This document shows, one piece after another, positions 21,295 through 31,581 of a DNA stretch of 64,000 nt (position 1 is the first letter of the stretch; each line of letters starts with the position of its first letter). Both the position numbers and the translations under genes were made by a program. Origin of the DNA: Shewanella glacialipiscicola (GTDB lineage Bacteria; Pseudomonadota; Gammaproteobacteria; Enterobacterales; Shewanellaceae); the NCBI RefSeq assembly GCF_023283485.1, contig NZ_JAKILU010000006.1, positions 62,001 to 126,000 on the forward strand. The letters run 5' to 3'. The notes beneath the pieces are model-generated. The model saw only the letters and a program-made list of their open reading frames with translations. It did not search any database and was not told the origin of the DNA.

Positions 21295-22023
21295 TTAAAT
21301 GCCAAGTTGATCAAGTAAATCATCGGCTTCGTTATCAATTGTGTGCGTCGCGATTGCGGGCTTATCAACATTTTTGACCAACGACGAGACATTTGAAGCT
21401 GAGCCCTTATTTGCCCCTATCGTGCTGTGCAGCTCTAAAAGACTGTCGGGATCGAACTCTTCATCATATACAAACTCATCTAAACGAATGAACTCGGTTT
21501 TGTCCATGGCAAATTCAAGGTAGAAAATATGATTATTTTCAGTTCTAAATGACACTCTGCGAGCAACGGCATCATCAAGATTTGCATCAATAGAAATAGT
21601 TAACTCTTTATTAATCGTTAACATTTTTGGCTGGCTTTGGCTGATCGATGTTTGTAATTCCTTAGAAATTTTATTAATAAAATCCCCTAAAATTTGGTTC
21701 ATCAGCTCACCTATCACATTACCCACTTCATCCGACGTATGTGAAAACGCGAGTTCAGCTTCAGGCATGCCCATATTCAGCATGTAACGACGGTAAATTT
21801 CAATTGCAGCAGATGAGGAAAAATTAATCACTACCAGCCCAGAAAAACCACCATCAAAAATTGAAAAACAACCAAGATCGGGCTTAAGGCGAGTGCGTGC
21901 AATACTCTGCACCATACCCGCGTGGGTGACATGACTGGCACTGGTACTGGATAAGACGTGGGCGACTGAATGACACAGCTTCAGTAAAATATCATCCGAC
22001 GTTACGATAGTATTATTGGTCAT
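21295..22023 (-). CDS. DUF3334 family protein with CheX/CheC-like fold
   Basis: 242 residues. The middle carries HTSDEVGNVIGELMNQILGD (about 92-111), which resembles the E-x-x-N phosphatase helix of CheC/CheX proteins, though it reads as DEVGN-IGELMN. The C-terminal 40 residues are acidic and low-complexity. I match it to the DUF3334 family of Shewanella and Vibrio relatives from memory. A role as a CheY-type response-regulator phosphatase is an inference only. It is divergent from a chemoreceptor gene at 22382, which fits a signalling role. Confidence 0.7.
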   Translation of the reverse strand: MTNNTIVTSDDILLKLCHSVAHVLSSTSASHVTHAGMVQSIARTRLKPDLGCFSIFDGGFSGLVVINFSSSAAIEIYRRYMLNMGMPEAELAFSHTSDEVGNVIGELMNQILGDFINKISKELQTSISQSQPKMLTINKELTISIDANLDDAVARRVSFRTENNHIFYLEFAMDKTEFIRLDEFVYDEEFDPDSLLELHSTIGANKGSASNVSSLVKNVDKPAIATHTIDNEADDLLDQLGI

Positions 22024-22381
22024 AATTGATTCTCAAACTGAATAATGGGTTAATCTTGCGCGTAAATGCGTTAAAAATCAAAGTTAAAACAATTAATTAG
22101 CCTAATGCTATCATATTAGTGGTGTTAACATAAACCTAACGTGTTGATATCTAATAGAACAGATAAAACGTCGTCAACTAAGAAACTTAAAAAATAGCGA
22201 CACAAAAACAAATCTGGCTAATAAAGAAACACATTCAAATTGACTCTCCTTAATAATCTGCTTTAGATCAAATAAATTGATCTTTATTAAGCGGGTTAAT
22301 TGAATTTACAGATTAGATGATTCAATTAAAAATGATTCACGGGTATATTAACCTTCAATAATAATACCTTAAGGAACACCC
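22024..22381. promoter_or_regulatory. Divergent promoter region with an AGATCAA-N5-TTGATCT palindrome
   Basis: This 358-base region separates the DUF3334 gene and the chemoreceptor. At 22265-22283 lies a perfect 7-bp palindrome (AGATCAA, 5 bases, TTGATCT). Its halves are FNR-like but in inverted order, so it is not an FNR box. It could be an operator for either gene. The chemoreceptor has AAGGA at the usual distance from its ATG. Confidence 0.4.
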
Positions 22382-24019
22382 ATGATCACATTTTTGCGCC
22401 GATTTACCATTTTACAACGCTTAATGATGATGCTCCTTATGGCAGCTTTAGGCACGGTCTGTTTTGCTAGCTTTTCGATTAAGGAACAATACAGCAATTT
22501 AATCGAGCAAAAATGGCTACAGATCGATGGTCAACTCTCCAACGTATTAAGCATAATAGATGCACACCATCAAGATGCCATTAAAGGTAGGTTTAACGAA
22601 GATGGAGCTAAAAAAGCAGCAGCTAACTTAATCAATCAGACTCGCTATTCAGGCTCAGGCTACTTCATTGTGATTGATGATAAGAATCAAATTCTGGCCC
22701 ACGGTGATAACGCGAGCTTAGTTGGCACCTCAGCATTAAATTTCAAGCTACCTAATGGCACCAACCCATTAGCCACTATGCTGCCATTAGCACGGGCTCA
22801 ATCGAAAACCACCCTCGAATATCCGATTACCGATCCCATGACTAGAGCCATAGAAGATAAGCTCGCACAGGCCAGCTATTATCCACAATGGGGCTGGACG
22901 GTGATAACGGGCGCCTATTTAAACGATGTAAAAGCCAGTTTGCAATCTATCATTATCGATTACTTGATCATCATGTTTTTGATTTCGGTCCCAATTTTTG
23001 CTTTCTTTTTGGTACTCAACCGTTCTATTACCTCGCCTTTAAATGATGCCATTGATGCCCTTGAAAACATTGCCCAAGGCGAAGGCGATTTAAGTCAGCG
23101 CATTAGCACCCAAGGTAAAGATGAAGTTGCCCACCTCGCCCGCGCTTTTAATCTGTTTGCCCAAAAAATTGGCGACATGGTGGGCCAGTTACAGCCTTTA
23201 GGCCAAGCATTAGACACTGATGCAAAACAACTGTTGATTGCGGTAGAAGAATCAAATCAAAGTACCGACCATATATACAAAGAAACCAGTAGTGTAGCCA
23301 CCGCTATCAATCAGATGCTCTCTACCACGCATGAAATGGCGAGCAATACACAACAAGCGGCCGATGCAGCCAACAGTGTGAAACATCAAGCGCAGCAAAG
23401 CCAAATTGTGATCGATAACACGGTTAATAATACTGAAAAGCTGGTGGCAGAATTAAAAGCCTCTGAAGTCGTTACCCAAAAGCTGGCTGTAGCTTCTCAG
23501 CAAATCGGTAACATACTTGATGTAATCCGCAGTATTGCCGACCAGACAAATTTGTTAGCCCTCAACGCCGCGATTGAAGCTGCGCGCGCGGGTACTCATG
23601 GCCGAGGTTTTGCTGTGGTGGCCGATGAAGTTCGCGCCCTAGCGACTCGCACGCAAGCTTCGACGAATGAAATCCAAAACATCATCGGTGAAATCCAATC
23701 GGGCGTGAGCTCAGTGATGAAAAGTAATAATCAGACTCAACTGCAATCCGATGAATTACAAGCACAAGCCTATGAAGCGGGTAAAGCGATGGCAGCAATC
23801 CTGCAATTAATCGCGCATATTAGTGATATGAATACTCAACTGGCCAGTGCCACTGAAGAGCAATCCCTTGTAACTGAAGAAATTAATCGCAATATTTGTA
23901 ACATTTCTGAGTTAACTGAAGTCTCGGTTAAGGCTAACGAAAGTAACCGCTATGCCGCGCAGTCATTGCAAGACATTAGCCAAGGTATGTCTGGCACTTT
24001 AGGGCAGTTTAAAATCTAA
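22382..24019 (+). CDS. Methyl-accepting chemotaxis protein with single Cache sensor
   Basis: 545 residues. Membrane helix 1 at about 14-31, a periplasmic sCache-type domain at about 35-190 ([20 protein letters not shown] and [14 protein letters not shown] are typical), helix 2 at about 196-216, HAMP to 270, then the cytoplasmic signalling rod. The conserved tip [17 protein letters not shown] is present. No C-terminal pentapeptide tether for CheR/CheB is seen (ends LGQFKI). Ligands of this Cache type are often small organic acids, but the ligand here cannot be told. A strong terminator follows. Confidence 0.93.
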   Translation: MITFLRRFTILQRLMMMLLMAALGTVCFASFSIKEQYSNLIEQKWLQIDGQLSNVLSIIDAHHQDAIKGRFNEDGAKKAAANLINQTRYSGSGYFIVIDDKNQILAHGDNASLVGTSALNFKLPNGTNPLATMLPLARAQSKTTLEYPITDPMTRAIEDKLAQASYYPQWGWTVITGAYLNDVKASLQSIIIDYLIIMFLISVPIFAFFLVLNRSITSPLNDAIDALENIAQGEGDLSQRISTQGKDEVAHLARAFNLFAQKIGDMVGQLQPLGQALDTDAKQLLIAVEESNQSTDHIYKETSSVATAINQMLSTTHEMASNTQQAADAANSVKHQAQQSQIVIDNTVNNTEKLVAELKASEVVTQKLAVASQQIGNILDVIRSIADQTNLLALNAAIEAARAGTHGRGFAVVADEVRALATRTQASTNEIQNIIGEIQSGVSSVMKSNNQTQLQSDELQAQAYEAGKAMAAILQLIAHISDMNTQLASATEEQSLVTEEINRNICNISELTEVSVKANESNRYAAQSLQDISQGMSGTLGQFKI

Positions 24020-24045
24020 TGCTCTAACAACATGATGACTCAATA

Positions 24046-24072
24046 AAAAGGGTGCGACTAAGCACCCTTTTT
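24046..24072 (+). terminator. Rho-independent terminator after the chemoreceptor
   Basis: Stem AAAAGGGTGC / GCACCCTTTT with a 6-base loop followed by a T-run, 27 bases after the stop codon. Confidence 0.9.
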
Positions 24073-24210
24073 TATTAGCTTTTGTTGAATCACTTATTTT
24101 TAAAGCCCTGCAGTTGACAACAAGGCAGCCAGCTCAATACAAATTCAGTGTCACACTCTGGGTTTGATATGCGGTATGCTTTAGTTACAATACCCTAACG
24201 AGTAATTGCC

Positions 24211-24606
24211 ATGCGCATGACCTTAGCTGTTCTTCCCGAACAATATACCATTCATAGCTTTAGCCCGAATGCCGTATTACCCAGTGAAGTCTTTGCCCAA
24301 GAAATCTATTTCATTGGCAAAACACCAGAAGGCTTATCTTTGGTTATTGACAGTGATGTCACACTCGATAGCTTAGAGCAAGAACACGGTTGGCGCTGTT
24401 TTGAAGTGCTAGGTCCACTCGGATTCTTGACAACGGGCATTTTATCTAAAGTGTTGAGCACCTTAGCAGACGAACATATCAGTATTTTTGCCATGTCGAC
24501 CTTTGATACTGATTATATTTTAGTGAAATATAATCGGCTCAGCCTTGCCATTGATGCCTTGAGAAAACAGGGCTATCACATCATAGAATCCAAAAGTGAA
24601 GTGTAA
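24211..24606 (+). CDS. ACT-domain amino-acid-binding protein
   Basis: 131 residues, two ACT-like halves; the second (about 65-128) has LGFLTTGILSKVLSTLADEHISIFAMSTFDTDYILV, the CASTOR/ACT_7 type regulatory fold (shown here in two pieces of shorter motif: GFLTTGILSKVL and FAMSTFDTDYILV). Such proteins bind amino acids. It ends 28 bases before the HPr start, so it is probably cotranscribed with ptsH. A link between an amino-acid sensor and the PTS is suggested by position only. Confidence 0.8.
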   Translation: MRMTLAVLPEQYTIHSFSPNAVLPSEVFAQEIYFIGKTPEGLSLVIDSDVTLDSLEQEHGWRCFEVLGPLGFLTTGILSKVLSTLADEHISIFAMSTFDTDYILVKYNRLSLAIDALRKQGYHIIESKSEV

Positions 24607-24634
24607 TATCCCCTTAAATATGAGCTCAGTTACT

Positions 24635-24892
24635 ATGTACGAAAAAACAGTCACGATTATTGCTAAACATGGTATTCATACTCGTCCTGCGGCCCTATTA
24701 GTCAAAGAAGCCAAAACCTTTGACTGTGATGTCCTAGTCGAATGTAATGGCAAACAAGCCAGTGCTAAGAGTTTGTTTAAACTACAAACCTTAGGCTTAT
24801 ACTATGGCGTGACGGTTAAAGTATTTGCTGAAGGTGAGCAAGCACAAGCTGCGGTAGAAAAGGTTTCAGAACTCCTTATTACCCTAAGCTAG
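24635..24892 (+). CDS. ptsH: Phosphocarrier protein HPr
   Basis: 85 residues from ATG 24635, the exact family length; upstream in-frame starts give a non-homologous extension. His15 in HGIHTRPAA is the phosphorylation site and Ser46 sits in ASAKSLFKLQTL. HPr passes phosphate from EI to EIIA. It is followed by ptsI and crr. Confidence 0.95.
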   Translation: MYEKTVTIIAKHGIHTRPAALLVKEAKTFDCDVLVECNGKQASAKSLFKLQTLGLYYGVTVKVFAEGEQAQAAVEKVSELLITLS

Positions 24893-25010
24893 TCCAATTA
24901 TTGTCACGCTTTAATGCATTTATCCCCACTCTTTACAAACTCAGCAGCACTCAATTAGACTCGCTATCGGCGAAAGAGCACTAAGCTCAGTGGTTAATTT
25001 AGGAATGAAT

Positions 25011-26714
25011 ATGTCAATAACGGGGATTATAGTGTCATCGGGAATCGCTTTTGGTCAGGCGCTTCACCTTATTCACACCGAACATCACCTTGATTATCGT
25101 CCGATTCCCCTGTCTAAAACTCCTCAACAACAGGGTAAGTTTGTTAAAGCATTAACAGAGTTACAAGCACAGCTGACGCATAGCCAAACAACATTAAGCC
25201 ACGACTCAGATAACTATCAATTGATTGAGGCTGACTTACTCTTATTGCAAGATGATGAGTTAATTGAACAAGTTAATGACGCTATTCGGACGCTACAATT
25301 GTCAGCCAGTGTGGCGGTCGAGCGTATATTTGCTCATCAAGCTAATGAGCTAGAGTCATTAGACGACCCTTATCTTGCTAATAGGGCGCAAGATGTACGC
25401 GCGTTGGGCCAAAGAGTCGTGGCAGCCATTAACGGTCATTTAGACCCGGGTTTTGCAAAGTTCGACACGCCGACGATATTACTAGCCCAAGATTTAACCC
25501 CTGCAGAATTTGCATTACTCCCCCGGGAAAACCTCTGTGGGATTGTGCTTAAAACTGGTGGCTTAACCAGCCATACGGCTATTTTAGCCAGAGCGGCGGG
25601 TATTCCTGCGATGTTAAGTTGCCAGTTTGATGCCGACGCCATCCCCAATGGCATACCCTTAGTGCTCGATGCGCTTAATGGTGAACTCTGTATTAATCCA
25701 AATCCTGAACAACAGGCAAAACTCACGGTTACCTTTCACCATGAACAGCTGCGCCGCGCAGCACTACAAGCCTATAAAGATGTCCCTGCACAAACCCTAG
25801 ACGGCCACCAAGTGGGGTTAATGGCCAACGTGGGTAACCTGAACGACATCATCCATGTGAGTGATGTCGGTGCAGATGGCATCGGTTTGTTTCGTACTGA
25901 ATTCATGTTGATGAACGTAAGCACCCTACCCGACGAAAAAGCCCAATACAGTTTATATTGCGAAGCTCTGCACGCGCTAGGCGGTAAAACCTTTACGATT
26001 AGAACGTTAGATATCGGTGCAGACAAAAAGCTTCCCTGCTTGTACCAAGAACAGGAAGAAAATCCCGCTTTAGGCTTGCGCGGTATTCGCTACACCTTAG
26101 CCCACCCCGAATTATTTAAAACCCAATTAAGAGCCATTTTGCGCGCCGCTAACCATGGTCCTATCCGCTTAATGTTTCCTATGGTTAATCAAGTCGAAGA
26201 GTTAGATGAGGTGTTTACATTAATAGCCCAGTGCCAAGATGCCTTAGAAGAGGAAGAAAAAGGCTACGGTGAACTCAGTTATGGCATCGTTGTTGAAACT
26301 CCCGCAGCAGTGCTGAATTTAGGCGCTATGCTACCAAGGCTTGATTTTGTCAGCATTGGCACGAATGACTTAACCCAATATGCCATGGCAGCAGATAGAA
26401 CTAACCCGCAATTAACCCGAGATTATCCTTCTCTGTCCCCTGCCGTTTTAGCGTTAATTAACATGACAATAATCCAAGCTAAAGCCGCCAATGTTAAAGT
26501 CTCACTTTGCGGCGAACTCGCCAGCTCACCGCACATTACGCCACTGCTCATTGGCATGGGGCTTGATGAGCTCAGTGTTAACTTAAGCTCGCTCTTAGAA
26601 GTGAAAGCGGCGATTTGCCAAGGCAATATGCAACAATTTACCGCACTAGCACACACAGCATTACAACAAGATAGAATTTCAAACCTGCAGCAGTGTATAA
26701 CAAGCTATAAATAG
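25011..26714 (+). CDS. ptsI: Phosphoenolpyruvate-protein phosphotransferase (enzyme I)
   Basis: 567 residues from ATG 25011, where AGGA lies 6 bases upstream; a GTG at 24990 would add seven residues. Active-site His188 is in GGLTSHTAILARA. The PEP-binding C-terminal barrel has GIGLFRTEFMLM, GLRGIRYTLA and the GTNDLTQY block, with the catalytic Cys in VSLCGELASS. EI takes phosphate from PEP to HPr. Operon order ptsH-ptsI-crr is as in enterobacteria, with a 118-base gap between ptsH and ptsI. Confidence 0.96.
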   Translation: MSITGIIVSSGIAFGQALHLIHTEHHLDYRPIPLSKTPQQQGKFVKALTELQAQLTHSQTTLSHDSDNYQLIEADLLLLQDDELIEQVNDAIRTLQLSASVAVERIFAHQANELESLDDPYLANRAQDVRALGQRVVAAINGHLDPGFAKFDTPTILLAQDLTPAEFALLPRENLCGIVLKTGGLTSHTAILARAAGIPAMLSCQFDADAIPNGIPLVLDALNGELCINPNPEQQAKLTVTFHHEQLRRAALQAYKDVPAQTLDGHQVGLMANVGNLNDIIHVSDVGADGIGLFRTEFMLMNVSTLPDEKAQYSLYCEALHALGGKTFTIRTLDIGADKKLPCLYQEQEENPALGLRGIRYTLAHPELFKTQLRAILRAANHGPIRLMFPMVNQVEELDEVFTLIAQCQDALEEEEKGYGELSYGIVVETPAAVLNLGAMLPRLDFVSIGTNDLTQYAMAADRTNPQLTRDYPSLSPAVLALINMTIIQAKAANVKVSLCGELASSPHITPLLIGMGLDELSVNLSSLLEVKAAICQGNMQQFTALAHTALQQDRISNLQQCITSYK

Positions 26715-26786
26715 AGACATTTATTCGTTATGCTGCATCTATAGAAGAAAAACGATAACCAAAAAAAGTATAAGAGGCATGACATT

Positions 26787-27296
26787 ATGGGATTTTTAAG
26801 CCGAATAAGGCGCTTGGTATCGGGTCAGTCTCAATTAGCGGGCGGTATCATGGTATATGCGCCAGTATCAGGCGATATTGTGGCAATCGAAAAGGTTCCC
26901 GATGTGGTTTTTGCCGAAAAAATTGTTGGTGATGGCATCGCTATCGCCCCAAAAGGTGAATTAATTCTTGCTCCTATCGACGGCACTATTGGTAAAATTT
27001 TCGAGACTAATCACGCATTCAGTATTGAATCGCCCCAAGGTTTAGAATTATTTGTCCACTTTGGTGTGGGCACAGTTGAACTCAGGGGAAGAGGTTTTAC
27101 ACGCTTAGCCGAAGAAGGACAAGAAGTTAAAGTCGGCGATCCTATTTTGTCGTTTGATCTTGATTACCTTAAAGATCAAGTCGACAGCTTACTAACGCCT
27201 GTCGTACTTGCGAATATGGAAGACATTAAATACCTCGACAAAGCCCAAGGCAGTGTCGTTGCGGGTAAAGATGTTATTTTTACAGTACAGCTTTAA
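26787..27296 (+). CDS. crr: PTS glucose-type EIIA component
   Basis: 169 residues. His76 and His91 correspond to the E. coli pair His75/His90 (NHAFSIES and LFVHFGVGTVEL). EIIA-Glc takes phosphate from HPr; in other gammaproteobacteria it also regulates adenylate cyclase and permeases. No EIIB or EIIC permease gene is in this window, so its partner is not seen. It follows ptsI by 72 bases. Confidence 0.95.
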   Translation: MGFLSRIRRLVSGQSQLAGGIMVYAPVSGDIVAIEKVPDVVFAEKIVGDGIAIAPKGELILAPIDGTIGKIFETNHAFSIESPQGLELFVHFGVGTVELRGRGFTRLAEEGQEVKVGDPILSFDLDYLKDQVDSLLTPVVLANMEDIKYLDKAQGSVVAGKDVIFTVQL

Positions 27297-27495
27297 ATTT
27301 TTCACAGTGCAGCTTTAGGTTAATGATTGCAATGCACTCTTTACCAGACGATATGATTTACCAGACAATATAGTCGGGGGAGCGATTTCCATGATAAGTG
27401 CCCTTTATGTTTTAGGATAAATAAACAATATCGTGATAAATACCTGCAAAATCAATGCTTGCTAGTCAAGCGTCCATCCACACTGGAGCATCATT

Positions 27496-27840
27496 TTGAC
27501 CCTCTACGGTATTAAGAATTGCGATACAGTGCGTAAAGCACGTAAATGGATTGAAAATCATCAACTAGCGGTTAATTTTCACGATTTTAGAGATGACGGC
27601 TTACGTCAAGAAGACCTCGAACTCTGGTGCAATACCTTAGGTTGGGAAACTGTATTCAATAAGCGCAGTACCAGCTTTCGCGCCCTGAGCGACGCTGACA
27701 AAACCGATATTAATCAAGTAAAAGCCATTAAACTCATGTTAGCGCAGCCAACACTTATCAAGCGTCCCGTCCTTGTATCTGGTGAACACGTATTAGTGGG
27801 TTTTAATGAAGCCGATTATAAAAGAGTATTCTCGCTATGA
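27496..27840 (+). CDS. ArsC/Spx-family protein (YffB-like)
   Basis: 114 residues with TTG start at 27496, supported by GGAG 9 bases upstream. The thioredoxin-like arsenate-reductase fold is evident: [15 protein letters not shown] with the single active-site-like Cys and the RPVLV strand near the end. YffB-type members are usually found next to dapE, as here, and their function is uncertain. The last codons overlap the dapE start by four bases (ATGA). Confidence 0.88.
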   Translation: MTLYGIKNCDTVRKARKWIENHQLAVNFHDFRDDGLRQEDLELWCNTLGWETVFNKRSTSFRALSDADKTDINQVKAIKLMLAQPTLIKRPVLVSGEHVLVGFNEADYKRVFSL

Positions 27841-28979
27841 TATCAGCTGATAATTACCCCGTAACAAAGCTCACTAAAGCATTAATCGCTCGCCCTTCGG
27901 TGACACCGCTTGATGAAGGCTGCCAAACCTTAATGGCAGAACGCCTCAGTACACTCGGCTTTAATATCGAAGCGATGATATTTGAAGACACCACTAATAT
28001 GTGGGCACGACGTGGCAATGAAGGTCCACTATTTTGTTTTGCAGGCCACACAGATGTGGTTCCAACAGGCGATGTGAGTCGCTGGCACACGCCGCCTTTT
28101 GTGCCCACTATTATCGATGGTTATTTATATGGCCGCGGCGCGGCAGATATGAAAGGTTCACTGGCGGCGATGATCATTGCCACCGAACGCTTTGTCGCAA
28201 AACATCCCGATCACCATGGTTCTATCGCCTTTTTGATTACCAGCGATGAAGAAGGCCCATTCATCAACGGCACAACGCGGGTAATTGATACCCTAGAGGC
28301 CCGCAACGAGAAGATTACTTGGGCACTCGTCGGTGAACCTTCCTCAACGCTAAAGCTGGGCGATGTCGTCAAAAATGGTCGCCGCGGCAGTTTAACGGGC
28401 AACTTAACTGTTAACGGGGTTCAAGGTCATGTGGCCTATCCGCACCTCGCCGATAATCCCATTCATAAAGCGGCGCCTTTTTTAGCTGAACTCAGCCAAA
28501 TGCACTGGGACAACGGCAATGATTTTTTCCCGCCTACCAGCTTTCAAATCGCCAATATCAATGGCGGTACGGGCGCATCAAATGTGATCCCTGGCGCACT
28601 CGAGGTGATGTTTAACTTCCGCTATTCTACCGAAGTGACCGCTGAAATATTAATTGAGCGTGTTGAAGTATTATTGAAAACCCATGAACTGGATTATAAT
28701 ATCAGCTGGATTTTCAATGGCCTGCCATTTTTAACCGGTGATGGTCCATTACTTGATGCAACGCGTCACGCGATTCGCCAAGTCACTGGTTATGAAACCG
28801 ACCCTCAGACCACTGGTGGCACATCAGACGGACGTTTTATCGCGCCAACGGGTGCTAAAGTGTTAGAACTGGGCCCGGTTAACGCCACCATTCACAAAGT
28901 AAATGAATGCGTTAAAGTGGATGATCTTGAACAGTTAGCCCTGTGTTATGAAATTATCTTGGAACAACTGCTGTGCTAG
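27837..28979 (+). CDS. dapE: Succinyl-diaminopimelate desuccinylase
   Basis: 380 residues of the M20 metallo-hydrolase family. Metal ligands are visible in [22 protein letters not shown] and TSDEEGPF (catalytic Glu), and the dapE-type TGGTSDGRF loop lies near the C-terminus. It makes L,L-diaminopimelate for peptidoglycan and lysine. It overlaps yffB by 4 bases and the M15 peptidase by 7 bases. Confidence 0.96.
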   Translation: MISADNYPVTKLTKALIARPSVTPLDEGCQTLMAERLSTLGFNIEAMIFEDTTNMWARRGNEGPLFCFAGHTDVVPTGDVSRWHTPPFVPTIIDGYLYGRGAADMKGSLAAMIIATERFVAKHPDHHGSIAFLITSDEEGPFINGTTRVIDTLEARNEKITWALVGEPSSTLKLGDVVKNGRRGSLTGNLTVNGVQGHVAYPHLADNPIHKAAPFLAELSQMHWDNGNDFFPPTSFQIANINGGTGASNVIPGALEVMFNFRYSTEVTAEILIERVEVLLKTHELDYNISWIFNGLPFLTGDGPLLDATRHAIRQVTGYETDPQTTGGTSDGRFIAPTGAKVLELGPVNATIHKVNECVKVDDLEQLALCYEIILEQLLC

Positions 28980-29686
28980 CACATCTTAATATCCGCCCCG
29001 AAAATGCACGGCTTTATGGCTTAACCTCCTCAGACTTAGTGGAGTATTTAAGTCCACATCACCATGGGTATCATAGCTTTTGGTTAGAGCCCAACACTGC
29101 GATTGCCTTTAATGCGATGGCGGAAAAAGCTAACGAAGCGGGCATAAAACTGGCTATCTGCTCCGCCCACAGACCATTTGAACGGCAACTCGCTATTTGG
29201 AATGCTAAGGCAAGCGGCAAACGTGCGGTGTTGGATATTAATGAACAAGTGGTAAATATTCAGGGGCTGAATGATGATGCTATCGTCGACTTGATTTTAC
29301 TCTGGTCGGCGCTTCCGGGCGCATCCCGCCATCATTGGGGCACTGATCTTGATGTATTCGATGCGGCGACGATTGATGTCAAAGCGCTGCGTCTTATTGA
29401 AGCAGAATATGTCGAAGATGGCCCCTGCGCCAAACTGCATGCTTGGTTGCTAGAAAATGCCTATGATTTTGGCTTTTATTTTCCCTTCCAACGTGGACAA
29501 AGTGCGGTGAGCCCTGAGCCTTGGCACATCAGTTATTTCCCCGAATCACAATTACTATTGCCTCAATTTGATCGCACTGAATTGGCCATCCTATTAGCCG
29601 ACAGTGATATGTTGCTCAAACATGCTGTACTTGTCCGCTTAGATGCGCTCGTAGATGAATACGTACTACGTATCGCCCAGTCCTAA
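28973..29686 (+). CDS. M15-family D-alanyl-D-alanine carboxypeptidase-like protein
   Basis: 237 residues from GTG 28973, inside the dapE end. The zinc-site motifs are both intact: [10 protein letters not shown] (SxHxxGxxxD) near residues 119-128 and EPWHISYF near 180-187. M15 enzymes trim D-Ala or other peptidoglycan peptides. No signal peptide is seen, so the protein is probably cytosolic or made after recycling; the partner with dapE suggests a role in peptidoglycan metabolism. Gene order yffB-dapE-M15 is tight and overlapping. Confidence 0.85.
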   Translation: MLAHLNIRPENARLYGLTSSDLVEYLSPHHHGYHSFWLEPNTAIAFNAMAEKANEAGIKLAICSAHRPFERQLAIWNAKASGKRAVLDINEQVVNIQGLNDDAIVDLILLWSALPGASRHHWGTDLDVFDAATIDVKALRLIEAEYVEDGPCAKLHAWLLENAYDFGFYFPFQRGQSAVSPEPWHISYFPESQLLLPQFDRTELAILLADSDMLLKHAVLVRLDALVDEYVLRIAQS

Positions 29687-29769
29687 CTACGAGTGTTCGC
29701 CAAGGTTAGGCCAATAACATCGTCAAGGTTGGAGCTTAACATAATGATATATTTGATTAAGTAGGTTTT

Positions 29770-30600
29770 ATGGATTTTTCTTCACACTATCAACAATGTA
29801 CTATTGCCGAGCGTAATTTAAGTTATCTCGATATCGGCACTGGCCCAGTATTGTTGTTCGGTCACAGTTATTTACGGGATAGCGCCATGTGGGCGCCACA
29901 AATCGCGGTATTAAGTGCCCATTACCGCTGCATAGTGCCAGAACTTTGGGGCCATGGTCAGTCAGATTTACTCCCCGATAACTGCACGACCCTACTTGAT
30001 ATTGCTGATCATATGTTGGCCTTAATGGATGCCCTCGAAATTGATAATTTTAGTATTATTGGGCTTTCTGTTGGCGCGATGTGGGGCGCTGAACTGGTGC
30101 TCAAAGTGCCGACAAGAGTTAACGCTTTAGTCATGCTAAATAGCTTTATTGGTTTTGAACCCGAAGTGACTCGTGCTAAATATTATTCCATGCTGGATAC
30201 TATCGCTATGGCGAACGCTATGCCTGCGGCGCTTATCAGCACCATTTCACCCTTGTTTTTCGCTAATCATGCGATAGATAACGCACCTGAGCGTGTCGCC
30301 GCTTTTGAGCACTCTCTGGCAAATATCACCGCAGAAAAAATCCCGACAATCGTTAAACTGGGACGGATGATTTTTGGTCGACGCGATACGATGGAATATG
30401 CTGAGCAGTTTACGCTACCTTGCCTTATCATGGCGGGGGTTGAGGATAAGGTACATAGTGTATTAGAAAGCTATTTGATGAGTGATAGTATTGACGGTAG
30501 CCAACTAGTGCATATTCCGTCAGCAGGACATATTTCAACGCTTGAGCAAGCTGAGTTTATCAATCAACATTTAGTCACCTTTCTCGCGCGTTATTTATAA
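29770..30600 (+). CDS. Alpha/beta hydrolase
   Basis: 276 residues. Oxyanion loop FGHSYLRD after strand 3, the nucleophile elbow GLSVG with Ser at about 99, an acid in the late loop (AGVEDKVHS), and the His in PSAGHISTLEQ near the end. These form an intact Ser-His-Asp type triad. The substrate is unknown. AGG lies before the ATG. It is not clearly linked to its neighbours. Confidence 0.88.
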   Translation: MDFSSHYQQCTIAERNLSYLDIGTGPVLLFGHSYLRDSAMWAPQIAVLSAHYRCIVPELWGHGQSDLLPDNCTTLLDIADHMLALMDALEIDNFSIIGLSVGAMWGAELVLKVPTRVNALVMLNSFIGFEPEVTRAKYYSMLDTIAMANAMPAALISTISPLFFANHAIDNAPERVAAFEHSLANITAEKIPTIVKLGRMIFGRRDTMEYAEQFTLPCLIMAGVEDKVHSVLESYLMSDSIDGSQLVHIPSAGHISTLEQAEFINQHLVTFLARYL

Positions 30601-30790
30601 AACCGCCCCATATAAGGGGCCTGTGTTATAAAAAATAGCAAACATCATAAAGATTCAATCCGTTAATATTGTCACGAATTGGATAGACCAGCACAGAAAA
30701 ATTTACTGCTATACTCTTATAAAAAGAGTGCTACCAGCAAGAGCTAGAGCGTCATAAGACTTTTATGTGTCAACAAAACAATAGGTTATA

Positions 30791-31408
30791 ATGAAACTAC
30801 TTAAACCGCTATTTGACAATAACCGCCGCTGGGCCGGACGTATACGTCAAGAAACCCCTGATTTCTTTGAACAATTAGCTAAACAGCAACATCCTGAATA
30901 TCTATGGATTGGTTGCTCTGATAGTCGCGTACCGTCTAACCAAATCATCGATCTTATGCCTGGTGAAGTCTTTGTTCACCGTAATATCGCTAACATGGTG
31001 ATTCACACCGATCTTAACTGCTTATCAGTACTGCAATATGCCGTTGATGTACTCAAAGTGAAGCACATTATGGTTGTCGGTCACTATGGTTGTGGTGGCG
31101 TGCGCGCCGCTATGGGTCAGCAACGCTTAGGGCTTATCGATAACTGGCTCGGGCATTTACGAGATATTTACCGTATCTATCAAGAAGAATTGTTACAGAT
31201 GGATGAAGCCAAACGTTTTGATCGCCTGTGCGAACTTAACGTCATTGAGCAAGTTGCTAATGTAACCAGTTCAACCATAGTGCAAGAAGCATGGGATCGC
31301 GGTCAAGAAGTAGCGGTGCACGGCTGGATTTACGGTATTGATAACGGCTTACTCACCGATTTAGATGTCACGGTTGACCGCGAACATGGATTAGCCCATC
31401 CACGCTAA
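30791..31408 (+). CDS. can: Beta-class carbonic anhydrase
   Basis: 205 residues. Zinc ligands Cys42, His98 and Cys101 and the Asp44-Arg46 pair are all in place (IGCSDSRVPSN, VVGHYGCGG). It hydrates CO2 to bicarbonate. Length and sequence match the E. coli Can type. It is followed by a strong terminator, so it is monocistronic. Confidence 0.96.
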   Translation: MKLLKPLFDNNRRWAGRIRQETPDFFEQLAKQQHPEYLWIGCSDSRVPSNQIIDLMPGEVFVHRNIANMVIHTDLNCLSVLQYAVDVLKVKHIMVVGHYGCGGVRAAMGQQRLGLIDNWLGHLRDIYRIYQEELLQMDEAKRFDRLCELNVIEQVANVTSSTIVQEAWDRGQEVAVHGWIYGIDNGLLTDLDVTVDREHGLAHPR

Positions 31409-31460
31409 TGATTCGCTTTTGGGCGGGTGGCATCATGCTAAGTTCGCGTAAAAATTAGAT

Positions 31461-31490
31461 AAAACCTGCCTCTGTGCAGGTTTTATTTTT
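31461..31490 (+). terminator. Rho-independent terminator after carbonic anhydrase
   Basis: Stem AAAACCTGC / GCAGGTTTT with a 6-base loop, then TATTTTT, about 50 bases after the can stop codon. Confidence 0.88.
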
Positions 31491-31581
31491 ACATGGCTGT
31501 TTTTAACAATTAAACATCGCAAGGGGCTTTTACCCCAGTTATAATCCGCCTATACGTCAAAACGCTAAAGAAAACCCTACA

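Noticed and set aside
22265..22283. FNR box
   Set aside because: Half-sites are in the inverse order (ATCAA-N5-TTGAT) to the FNR consensus.
27290..27375. Short duplicated strings after crr (ACAGTACAGCTTTA/CACAGTGCAGCTTTA and TTTACCAGAC twice)
   Set aside because: Too short and imperfect to call a repeat element.
30604..30621. GCCCC/GGGGC hairpin after the alpha/beta hydrolase as a terminator
   Set aside because: Five-base stem and no T-run; not convincing.
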